35,103 nucleotides of DNA from Lactobacillus sp. (GCA_030530865.1 JAUMUC010000007.1:1-35103), one strand, 5' to 3'. Positions 29,732 through 35,103 are shown, numbered from the stretch's first letter. The notes: generated from the sequence alone by a model not told the origin. Numbers and translations are program-made.

Positions 29732-29780
29732 TCTATTGTCCTGTACAGTCTCTTTTTGTATTATGGTAGTTGAGTAAACA

Positions 29781-29809
29781 AAAAGGACGCCTCGGCAAAA
29801 AGGCATCCT
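29781..29809 (-). terminator. Terminator of the minus-strand secreted-protein/membrane-protein pair
   Basis: On the minus strand AGGATGCC (29809-29802) and GGCGTCCT (29791-29784) form an 8-bp stem with one G-U pair, followed by TTTT. It lies 44 bases after the 64-aa gene. Confidence 0.8.
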
Positions 29810-29852
29810 GATTATATGATTACTTGCATCAATCTATTGCTAAACAATTGCA

Positions 29853-30047
29853 TTATATTTTACCAAATACCAAAAGATAAAATACAACCAGTAGAGCTAC
29901 ATAGATTGCTCCCATCGCAATTTTGGTAACGGGTTTAGCAACGAATTCAGCATAAGTTTTATTAGTAGCAAGTTTTTTGTGAATGAGTACATTAGCGACA
30001 AAAATAACACTTAATAGCGCAAGGTACTTTAAAAAATTCAAAGTCAT
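29853..30047 (-). CDS. Small two-helix membrane protein, possible immunity protein
   Basis: A 64-aa protein with two hydrophobic helices, FLKYLALLSVIFVANVLI and IAMGAIYVALLVVFYLLVFG, joined by a basic, polar loop (HKKLATNKTYAEFVAKPVTK). I do not recognise the family. It starts 7 bases after the secreted-protein pseudogene, whose TAG stop overlaps its ribosome site (GTAGG), so the two were translated together. Size, topology and position are what one expects of a bacteriocin immunity protein; this role is inferred. It remains intact although its partner is broken, which fits selection to keep protection. Confidence 0.65.
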   Translation of the reverse strand: MTLNFLKYLALLSVIFVANVLIHKKLATNKTYAEFVAKPVTKIAMGAIYVALLVVFYLLVFGKI

Positions 30048-30054
30048 AATAAAC

Positions 30055-30753
30055 CTACTTTCTAGGATAGCATTTAAATACTAATGCCCAGGTAATTTCT
30101 AAAACAACACCTTTTCCTTTTTTGTTAGCGTTATAATCTACGGAATCCGCTACGGTATATCCATATAAAGCAGTTAGACCAGTAGTAACACCAACCGGGT
30201 TAGGGAATAACAAACTAGCAAGAGAATACGTGTGAGAAATCATTCTTAAGTTATGTGCATAATCTCGAGCTGCTGCATCTGTATAGAAAGTGTGTCTTAC
30301 TCCCCACCAATATTCTTTAATTGCTTTGCTTTTCTTTTTATTAGAGGCTCTAGACAAGCTACTCATTGAAGTGATTTGGCCATCTCTTTCAATAATGATC
30401 GAGCCTTTTTCTGACATTTTATTTAGATATGAAAGACGATCGGTTAGAGAGGCTAGTATTGAATCAATTGACTGATTGCCTAAATTTTTACTCAAAATAT
30501 TCCAATTTTCAAGAAGTTCTTTTCGTAATAAAGCTTCATTGGTAATGTGTAAATGGCCGTTTTCAGATATAATAAACTTGTCTACTATTGAAATTAAAGG
30601 ACTTGTTTGATTACTATTAATAAGACTTAAAGAAGTTTTTGGCTGAGATGAAGCATTATTCTAACTTGTATCTGCAAAAACTGGCGTAGTACTGATTAAC
30701 GCTAAGATTGATGTACTGGCACACACTGCCATTAACATTTTATTTGTTTTCAT
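30055..30753 (-). pseudogene. Secreted bacteriocin-like protein gene interrupted by an amber codon
   Basis: Reading from ATG 30753 (GAAAGG upstream) gives a Sec signal peptide of about 27 residues (MKTNKMLMAVCASTSILAL..., then TTPVFA-DTS), then TAG at 30663-30661 as codon 31. The same frame continues with no other stop for 201 codons to 30055. The rest contains a hydrophilic region, then YWWGVRHTFYTDAAARDYAH, a Gly/Ala/Leu-rich hydrophobic stretch and a basic end (FKCYPRK). This resembles geobacillin-26-like secreted antimicrobial proteins, from memory and not verified. CAG to TAG would explain the change. A TTG at 30495 could only restart a form without a signal peptide. Confidence 0.8.
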
Positions 30754-30800
30754 AATTTTCATCCTTTCTAAATTTTAATTAGTTTATTTTTCCTAAGTCT

Positions 30801-30829
30801 ATTATATCACAAAAATGTAACCGCTTGCA
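30801..30829 (-). promoter_or_regulatory. Promoter of the minus-strand secreted-protein gene
   Basis: TATAAT on the minus strand (30806-30801), 48 bases before the ATG, with a poor -35 (TGCAAG, 30829-30824) at 17-base spacing. The -35 lies within the cre-like site. Confidence 0.6.
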
Positions 30830-30830
30830 T
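30816..30830 (-). promoter_or_regulatory. cre-like site (CcpA operator)
   Basis: ATGCAAGCGGTTACA on the minus strand fits every defined position of the cre consensus WTGNAANCGNWNNCW. It covers the -35 and spacer of the promoter above, a position where CcpA would repress. Regulation is inferred from sequence only. Confidence 0.6.
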
Positions 30831-31036
30831 AATCTTCTTTGCTTCTTTCTAATAAAATTTTATTTCCTCTTTTATTTACAAATTATATTAATCATTAAAA
30901 ACATTATAATAAATGTCATTTTAATATATATACTCATGCTAAACACCAAAAATGGACAAGCAAGTTGCAATATTATAAAATGATTATAGACTTTATATAA
31001 TTTTAATGTACTTACTCATGTTAGGAGGAAATTTTT

Positions 31037-31564
31037 ATGAAAAGTTCAAATTACAAGTTAATTGTTTGCACGCTACTATCTATAATTATTATGAGTAGTA
31101 TTACTACCTCAGTTTATGCATCAGAAGTTTCTTATGTTAATGAGCAAAATTACAATGAAAACTTTGAAAAAGCAGGTTCACAATCAAACTTTGATTTTAA
31201 TTATAATGAAGATGGTAAGCTTAGAGTATCCAAAGATGGATATAGGCTTTTTGTAATAAATGGCAAATTAGTATATTGGCCTGCAAATTTGCCTGACCCA
31301 ACTCCAGAACAAATAAATATTTTAATGCAAGATAGAGGGGAAATTTCGCTCTCTATAAAAGTTTTAAAAAAGGCATATTCTAAGTTGCCACCTAAAATTA
31401 AAGCATATATTTCAAAATATCTAGGATTTGAAACATTAGTAAAAACGTTTGAGCATTGGACAGGTACTTTTGAGGATGGAATTTACAGAGCTTGCAAAAA
31501 AGCTGGGATGCCTGATTGGATGGCTTGGACAGTTGCCAAAACATTTACTATGTTTCTTTTATAA
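31037..31564 (+). CDS. Secreted protein of unknown family, possible bacteriocin
   Basis: A 175-aa protein. An N-terminal signal peptide (YKLIVCTLLSIIIMSSI then TTSVYA-SEV) gives cleavage near residue 29. The mature part is Asn/Tyr/Glu-rich at first, then has DGYRLFVINGKLVYWPA, and a basic, amphipathic C-terminal third (KVLKKAYSKLPPKIKAYISK, then WMAWTVAKTFTMFLL) with a hydrophobic end. I do not recognise the family. It has a strong AGGAGG site and a likely -10 TATAAT at 30996-31001. It is divergent from the minus-strand pair and followed by another small two-helix membrane protein, again the layout of toxin plus immunity. It is more A/T-rich than the core genes. Confidence 0.7.
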   Translation: MKSSNYKLIVCTLLSIIIMSSITTSVYASEVSYVNEQNYNENFEKAGSQSNFDFNYNEDGKLRVSKDGYRLFVINGKLVYWPANLPDPTPEQINILMQDRGEISLSIKVLKKAYSKLPPKIKAYISKYLGFETLVKTFEHWTGTFEDGIYRACKKAGMPDWMAWTVAKTFTMFLL

Positions 31565-31579
31565 TTGATTGGAGAATTA

Positions 31580-31756
31580 ATGATGAAAATAAATCCAAGG
31601 GTAAAGCAAGTCTTTTTGATAATTTGTTTGCTAGTAATATTGGCATCAGGAATTCATGAATTATTTTTACACGAATGGATTTCTGGAATATTTCATATAG
31701 TTTTAGCAGTACTATTTTTGATCATTTATTCGGATATAAATGTATTCAAAGATTGA
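31580..31756 (+). CDS. Small two-helix membrane protein, possible immunity protein
   Basis: A 58-aa protein (57 if the adjacent ATG at 31583 is used) with two hydrophobic helices, VFLIICLLVILASGI and ISGIFHIVLAVLFLIIY, separated by a short charged turn. GGAG at 31571-31574 supports these starts; an in-frame TTG at 31565 lies ahead of the ribosome site. It begins 15 bases after the secreted-protein gene and ends 20 bases before repeat copy 2. I do not recognise the family. The immunity role is inferred from arrangement and from the matching pair on the other strand. Confidence 0.6.
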   Translation: MMKINPRVKQVFLIICLLVILASGIHELFLHEWISGIFHIVLAVLFLIIYSDINVFKD

Positions 31757-31776
31757 TTATTGAGCTCTGCAAAATT

Positions 31777-31915
31777 TAAAAAGTGTACTAATTCTTATTT
31801 TGATGATTCGAATTGGAACACTTTTTTTATATAGTTGAGTTCGTTATCTGCTATTTGGATAGTTGAGTACGCATATCTGCTATTTTGACAGTTGAGTACA
31901 CTATTGTCCTGTGCA
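31777..31915 (+). repeat. 139-nt direct repeat, copy 2
   Basis: It matches 29609-29747 at 135 of 139 positions, same orientation. Its hairpin (31778 onward) has one more mismatch than in copy 1. It closes the 2.0-kb cassette of the two secreted/membrane pairs and may terminate the plus-strand pair. Confidence 0.88.
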
Positions 31916-31957
31916 AATTGCGAAAACCCGCATGGTATCAGGTATTATGGACTGATG

Positions 31958-31985
31958 TTGACAGAACAAAAAGGGGGGGTAAAAT
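31958..31985 (+). promoter_or_regulatory. Promoter with a G7 tract in the spacer (possible phase-variable switch)
   Basis: Consensus -35 TTGACA (31958-31963), a 16-base spacer that ends in A5G7 (G7 at 31973-31979), then TAAAAT (31980-31985). One added G would give the ideal 17-base spacing. It lies 27 bases before the surface-protein gene. Confidence 0.6.
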
Positions 31986-32012
31986 AAGGTAATTTTTGGA
32001 AGAGTAGAAATA

Positions 32013-32507
32013 ATGAAATACAAGAAATTAATTACGATATTTGCTACGCTGGTCATAGCTATTGGAACTATTTCATTAGTTTCACCAGTTAAGTCAGCAG
32101 ATGCAGCTTATTATGTAGCAAAAAAGAAAACTGTTGTCTACAACGCTAAAGGTAAAAAAGTAAAGACTATCAAGAAGGGCACTAAGCTCAACTTGAGAGG
32201 AAAAAAGAAAATTAAAAAGCGTGGTACTTTAATTAGGATTAAAGGCAAAAAGCAATATGTTAAATTGAAATTCTTCAAGAAATATGTAGCTAAAAAGAAA
32301 CAAAGTGCCAAACCTTCTCGTGCTAAAAAACGCAAGACTGTTAAAAAAGCTAAAACTAAATCTGCTAATGCCAAGACTACAACTAGCAGTAGTAATACTA
32401 ACTCATCTGCTTCATCAACTAAGATGGTTGAAAAGAAGGTTTGGGAAGTGGTGGCTTCAAAAACTTTATCAATGATGAGTTTGCGAAGGCACTTTCACAA
32501 GTTGTAG
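32013..32507 (+). CDS. Secreted SLAP-like surface protein with a chimeric C-terminus
   Basis: A 164-aa protein. The signal peptide ends near residue 31 (ISLVSPVKSADA-AYYV). Residues 32-91 look like one S-layer-associated (SLAP/SH3-like) wall-binding unit: VVYNAKGKKV, IKKGTKLNLRGKKKI, KKQYVKLKFFKKYVA. A Lys-rich then Ser/Thr/Asn-rich linker follows to about residue 141. The last roughly 20 residues (WEVVASKTLSMMSLRRHFHK) are an out-of-frame reading of the neighbouring pseudogene, so the original C-terminus is lost. GGAAGAG precedes ATG 32013. It probably binds the cell wall, but as a truncated derivative its function is doubtful. Confidence 0.65.
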   Translation: MKYKKLITIFATLVIAIGTISLVSPVKSADAAYYVAKKKTVVYNAKGKKVKTIKKGTKLNLRGKKKIKKRGTLIRIKGKKQYVKLKFFKKYVAKKKQSAKPSRAKKRKTVKKAKTKSANAKTTTSSSNTNSSASSTKMVEKKVWEVVASKTLSMMSLRRHFHKL

Positions 32508-32789
32508 GTGTTACTGAAGTGAGATCACAAGTGTATATGTCTTGGAATAAAGCAAGCTGGGACACCCCAAATGTTGCCCATGACAATCCAAAATCAGAGC
32601 ATCTTCATTCATCTGTCATGATTATCTGTCATGATTGGTTTTGCTAATCAAGAAGCAAGAGAAGAGTTTTATCGGACAGTTGCTCCGGAGTTAAATACGC
32701 AACTAGTTTCTTATGTTTCTGCCTTACAGGCTTATCACATTGATAAAACCTTAACCTTTGTGGAAAACAGCAGATGCAAGGATTTGTAA
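32432..32789 (+). pseudogene. Broken gene of unrecognised family, truncated at the 5' end and frameshifted
   Basis: One frame from about 32432 reads GGFKNFINDEFAKALSQVVG, later SQVYMSWNKASWDTPNV and SEHLHSSVMI, then hits a stop at 32645-32647. A second frame continues GFANQEAREEFYRTVAPELN to the stop at 32787-32789. Deleting one copy of a 13-bp tandem duplication (32611-32636) joins the two frames exactly. The start codon is missing; the 5' end is fused to the surface-protein gene. I do not recognise the family. It precedes the Rrf2 gene and probably came in with that segment. Confidence 0.75.
32611..32636 (+). repeat. 13-bp tandem duplication causing a frameshift
   Basis: ATCTGTCATGATT occurs twice back to back (32611-32623 and 32624-32636). 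The extra 13 bases shift the frame by one within the pseudogene. Confidence 0.93.
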
Positions 32790-32842
32790 TAGTGAGATTA
32801 TCCCTGATAATGTCAAATGTAAAAAAATATGAGGCAAAAGAC

Positions 32843-32870
32843 TTGTCAGGGAGAAAATTTTATATTAAAT
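32843..32870 (+). promoter_or_regulatory. Probable promoter of the Rrf2 regulator gene
   Basis: TTGTCA (32843-32848), 16-base spacer, TTAAAT (32865-32870). A small inverted repeat, ATTATC-CCT-GATAAT (32797-32811), lies upstream and could be an operator. Confidence 0.4.
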
Positions 32871-32909
32871 TTGTTCCTGTAATTGATACATGAACAGAAG
32901 GAGAATCTT

Positions 32910-33344
32910 ATGATGGATACCAAATTTTCTGTTGCCCTTCACATTCTTACTATGATTAGTGAGAGCAAGGAAGTCCTCAGCTCGCAAGCCTTAGCAGAAA
33001 GTGTCGGCACCAATGCCAGTTACATTCGTAAGGTGATTGCACTTCTGAAAAATGCAGGACTCATCACTTCGCAACAAGGGCGATCAGGATACCAGTTAAG
33101 TAAGTCGCCAAAAGAGATGACCCTATTGGAAATCTACTTTGCCACGCAGGAAGTAGAACATATCAATCTCTTCCAAATTCACCAAAATGCTAACCAGGCA
33201 TGTCCAGTTGGTGAGCACATTGAGAGTGCCATGTCCCCTATTTTTTCAAATGTTGAAGAGCGACTTGAAAAAGAACTAGGGCAAGAAACCTTGGATAATG
33301 TCATTACCAATCTTTACCAATCAGCCAAGCAAAAGCGCGTCTGA
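32910..33344 (+). CDS. Rrf2-family transcriptional regulator (YwnA-like)
   Basis: A 144-aa winged-helix regulator: KFSVALHILTMI, the recognition region SSQALAESVGTNASYIRKVI, then GLITSQQGRSGYQLSK. It has a single cysteine in ANQACPVG, not the three-cysteine Fe-S cluster of IscR/NsrR, so it belongs with cluster-free members that may sense oxidants or electrophiles by thiol chemistry. ATG 32910 (or the adjacent ATG 32913) follows AAGGAG at 32898-32903; an in-frame upstream TTG at 32883 is rejected. It lies directly before an oxidoreductase that it probably controls. G+C content is visibly higher than in the genes on its left. Confidence 0.88.
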   Translation: MMDTKFSVALHILTMISESKEVLSSQALAESVGTNASYIRKVIALLKNAGLITSQQGRSGYQLSKSPKEMTLLEIYFATQEVEHINLFQIHQNANQACPVGEHIESAMSPIFSNVEERLEKELGQETLDNVITNLYQSAKQKRV

Positions 33345-33421
33345 CTGTCTCAGTCAGATTTTCTTAAGAAGCAAGACATACTTGTAAAAGATACAAATAC
33401 AACAATAGAAAAGAGTAAAAC

Positions 33422-34423
33422 ATGAAAGCAGCACAACATACATCTTATAACAAAAACAAGATCACCCTTAACCTTACAGAAATTGCTAAACCACAAATCA
33501 AGTCTAACCAAGTCCTTGTCAAAGTGACTGCAGCAGGTGTTAACCCATTGGACAACATGATTTCACGCGGAGATGTGAAATTGATTGTCCCTTACAAATT
33601 GCCACAAACAGCTGGAAATGAAGTAGTCGGCTTGGTTGAAGATGTCGGTACAACTGTAACCAACTTTGCAGCAGGTGACCGTGTTTTCGGTCGACTTCCG
33701 CTTGATAATATCGGTGCTTTTGCTGAGTATGTAGCGGTTGACGCTCAGGCTCTTGCTAAGGTTCCTGCCTACTTGACAGATGAAGAAGCGGCAGCTGTTC
33801 CTTTGACAGCTTTGACCATCATGCAGGCCCTTGAGCTCATGGGTGCTGAGGCAGGCAAGACCATCTTCATCTCAGGTGGAACTGGTGGTGTTGGCGGTAT
33901 GGCTATTCCAATTGCCAAAGCCAAAGGCTTGACAGTTATCACAAATGGTGACGGTGCAAGTGGTGAACGTGTTTTGAAACTCGGTGCAGACCGTTTTATC
34001 GATTACAAGACAGAAGATTACACCAAAGCACTTAGCAATGTTGACTACGTCTTGGACACACTAGGTGGTGCAGAAACAGAGAAACAAATGTCCATCATGA
34101 AAAAAGGTGGACAGTTGGTTTCTCTTCGTGCCATGCCAAATGGCGAATTTGGCAAACGCATGAATTTGCCAAAATGGAAACAAATCTTGTTTGGGCTAGC
34201 TGGTCGTCAATTTGACAAAATGGCGAAAAGATATGGTGTTCACTACCATTTCATTTTCGTAGAGAGCAATGGTCGCCAACTGCAAGAAGTAGCAGACATT
34301 TTCAGCAAGCTTGAAATCAAACCATCTATCGATACCGTTTATCCATTTGAAGAAGTCAACGCAGCACTTGATAAGGTTGCCAACGGTCGTTCACGCGGAA
34401 AAACAGTCCTCCGTTTCAACTAA
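33422..34423 (+). CDS. NADP-dependent zinc-type alcohol dehydrogenase family oxidoreductase (quinone-oxidoreductase-like MDR)
   Basis: A 333-aa medium-chain dehydrogenase/reductase. Seen: the GroES-like N-terminal half with AAGVNPLDNMISRGD and TAGNEVVGLVEDVG, then the nucleotide-binding loop SGGTGGVGGMAIPIAKAKG (about residues 157-175). The catalytic zinc Cys/His set of true alcohol dehydrogenases is missing, so it is of the zinc-free quinone-reductase type, reducing quinones or reactive enals/enones with NADPH. It is the middle gene of the segment Rrf2 - oxidoreductase - alpha/beta hydrolase. Codon use and G+C differ from the local Lactobacillus genes, consistent with transfer, possibly from a streptococcus-like donor. 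Confidence 0.9.
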   Translation: MKAAQHTSYNKNKITLNLTEIAKPQIKSNQVLVKVTAAGVNPLDNMISRGDVKLIVPYKLPQTAGNEVVGLVEDVGTTVTNFAAGDRVFGRLPLDNIGAFAEYVAVDAQALAKVPAYLTDEEAAAVPLTALTIMQALELMGAEAGKTIFISGGTGGVGGMAIPIAKAKGLTVITNGDGASGERVLKLGADRFIDYKTEDYTKALSNVDYVLDTLGGAETEKQMSIMKKGGQLVSLRAMPNGEFGKRMNLPKWKQILFGLAGRQFDKMAKRYGVHYHFIFVESNGRQLQEVADIFSKLEIKPSIDTVYPFEEVNAALDKVANGRSRGKTVLRFN

Positions 34424-34449
34424 AATAATAGAATATATAAGGGAAAATC

Positions 34450-34533
34450 ATGTCATATATTACAACTAAAAACCAATACAGCATCGTTTCAAACAATAAA
34501 ATCGCCTATCGTGAGCTCAGTAAGGGCAAATCT
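34450..34533 (+). pseudogene. 5' fragment of an alpha/beta-hydrolase gene cut at the right rumA repeat
   Basis: Start ATG 34450 with GGGAAA upstream; 28 codons read MSYITTKNQYSIVSNNKIAY then RELSKGKS, the usual N-terminus of a family of alpha/beta hydrolases. The frame then runs into the rumA-end repeat at 34533 and stops at TGA 34546-34548. No catalytic residues remain. The remainder of the gene is absent from the window. Confidence 0.75.
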
Positions 34534-34623
34534 GACACCGCATGTTGAGTGCGTTACTGTCCTAGAACGCACAGAAAAATAGCCCGTAAACGTTGATATG
34601 ACGAGCTTTATAGTTTATGAAAA
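34533..34623 (+). repeat. Right copy of the 91-nt rumA-end direct repeat
   Basis: Matches 29524-29614 with 5 mismatches and no gaps. It carries the last 16 codons and stop of rumA with a silent change, but has no rumA gene upstream. The terminator stem is weakened (ACGAG for ACGGG). Beyond it the sequence (AACAAAAGGGG) differs from that after the left copy. Confidence 0.9.
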
Positions 34624-34729
34624 ACAAAAGGGGTGTGGCAGTTAATTTGAATTTATTGATATCAGTAGTAGCTACAGATGCTGAACAAGTTGATTATTAA
34701 CCGCAACTATGTAAAGAAAGTGTGGATTT

Positions 34730-35103
34730 TTGCATCAAATATTAATTTTAGGAAATGGATTTGATCTTTCGTGTGGATTAAAAAGTAGTTATTCAGATTT
34801 CTTTGAAGATAGATATTGTAATCTTAATTCAATTCTGTGCAAAAATACGGATAAAGTAAGTTTTAAAGAAATAGATTTCATTAACTTAACTTATCCAATT
34901 ATGGAACAAAATGTTGACCCAATTTGTAAATTGAAAGAAGTTTTACATATAAATGATTTAACATTTTGGGATTTGATATTTTTGATTGCTAAAGATTGTG
35001 TAGATTTGCAAATTGATGCATATAAATGGCAAGATGTCGAAACAGTTATTTTTGATGTTATTTCCATATCTTTAGGATTTGAAGAAGACTGTAAAATGCC
35101 ATA
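34730..35103 (+). CDS. AbiH-like phage abortive-infection protein, N-terminal part (cut by window end)
   Basis: At least 124 codons, open to the end of the window. It begins HQILILGNGFDLSCGLKSSY after a TTG start at 34730; an in-frame TAA at 34712-34714 leaves no other start. ILILGNGFDL-GLKSSYSDFF is the hallmark N-terminus of the AbiH family, a nucleotide-binding-like opening, and FWDLIFLIA...YKWQDVE matches the later block of the same family. AbiH proteins protect against phage; the mechanism is not well established. The ribosome site is weak. A defence gene directly next to the rumA repeat suggests it belongs to the same accessory locus. Confidence 0.75.
   Translation, partial: MHQILILGNGFDLSCGLKSSYSDFFEDRYCNLNSILCKNTDKVSFKEIDFINLTYPIMEQNVDPICKLKEVLHINDLTFWDLIFLIAKDCVDLQIDAYKWQDVETVIFDVISISLGFEEDCKMP

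Larger units (their letters stand above)
29609..29747 (+). repeat. 139-nt direct repeat, copy 1
   Basis: It matches 31777-31915 with 4 mismatches and no gaps. It contains a long hairpin (29610-29658) and two tandem 26-nt units. Similarity resumes after a divergent patch (TATTATGG, then AACAAAAAGG at 29777-29786 and 31965-31974), so the ancestral element may have been 170-200 nt. It looks like a non-autonomous mobile element or insertion-sequence end; no transposase gene is present. Confidence 0.88.

Noticed and set aside
30931-31023. Paired words TACTCATGCTA and TACTCATGTTA upstream of the plus-strand secreted-protein gene, as a quorum-sensing operator
   Set aside because: The copies are 82 bases apart, not in the tight tandem spacing of bacteriocin response-regulator boxes, and no histidine kinase or inducer gene is present.
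32138-32374. A 78-codon minus-strand frame rich in Leu and Phe
   Set aside because: It is the complement of the Lys-rich surface-protein repeat; AAR/AAA codons give TTT/CTT in antisense and mimic a membrane protein.
34635-34700. A 21-codon frame (GTG 34635) between the right rumA repeat and the AbiH-like gene
   Set aside because: A weak G-rich site precedes it and the peptide matches nothing I recognise; it is too short to support as a gene, though a gene remnant is possible.

Overview
The window comes from a low-G+C Gram-positive bacterium, most likely Lactobacillus sensu stricto (acidophilus/delbrueckii group). The evidence is A/T-rich codon use, strong AGGAGG-type ribosome sites, tRNA genes without an encoded CCA, an SLAP-like surface domain, a nicotinate-salvage NAD pathway and the Firmicute order pcrA-ligA-camS-gatCAB-dagK. 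The species cannot be fixed from sequence alone.

Positions 1-29573 are ordinary chromosome. In order: tRNA-Gln; a predicted beta-helix protein; a GntR regulator; teichoic-acid/glycan genes (tagD on the minus strand, then tagA and a family-4 glycosyltransferase); pncB-nadE for NAD salvage; a yybP-ykoY-type manganese riboswitch before a P-type cation ATPase; an overlapping operon of TagB/F-like transferase, flippase and GT32 transferase; tRNA-Leu; a GH73 glucosaminidase; pcrA-ligA-camS-gatC-gatA-gatB-dagK; sdaAB-sdaAA plus a DUF59 gene; then on the minus strand an ABC-F protein with a degenerate second nucleotide site and a DUF975/BI-1 membrane pair; and finally the 23S rRNA methyltransferase gene (rumA/rlmD).

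Positions 29574-34623 form an accessory island bounded by two 91-nt copies of the rumA 3' end (29524-29614 and 34533-34623). Its left part is a 2.0-kb cassette between two 139-nt direct repeats. The cassette holds two divergent gene pairs, each coding for a secreted protein and a small two-helix membrane protein, arranged like bacteriocin and immunity genes. One secreted-protein gene carries an amber codon just after its signal peptide and has a cre-like site over its promoter. Next comes a surface-protein gene whose promoter has a G7 tract in its spacer, fused out of frame to a pseudogene broken by a 13-bp tandem duplication. The right part is a more G+C-rich segment with an Rrf2 regulator, an NADP-dependent oxidoreductase and an alpha/beta-hydrolase gene cut off at the second rumA copy.

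After the second rumA copy the window ends inside an AbiH-like phage-resistance gene. The right end therefore looks like a layered site of repeated acquisition at the 3' end of rumA.
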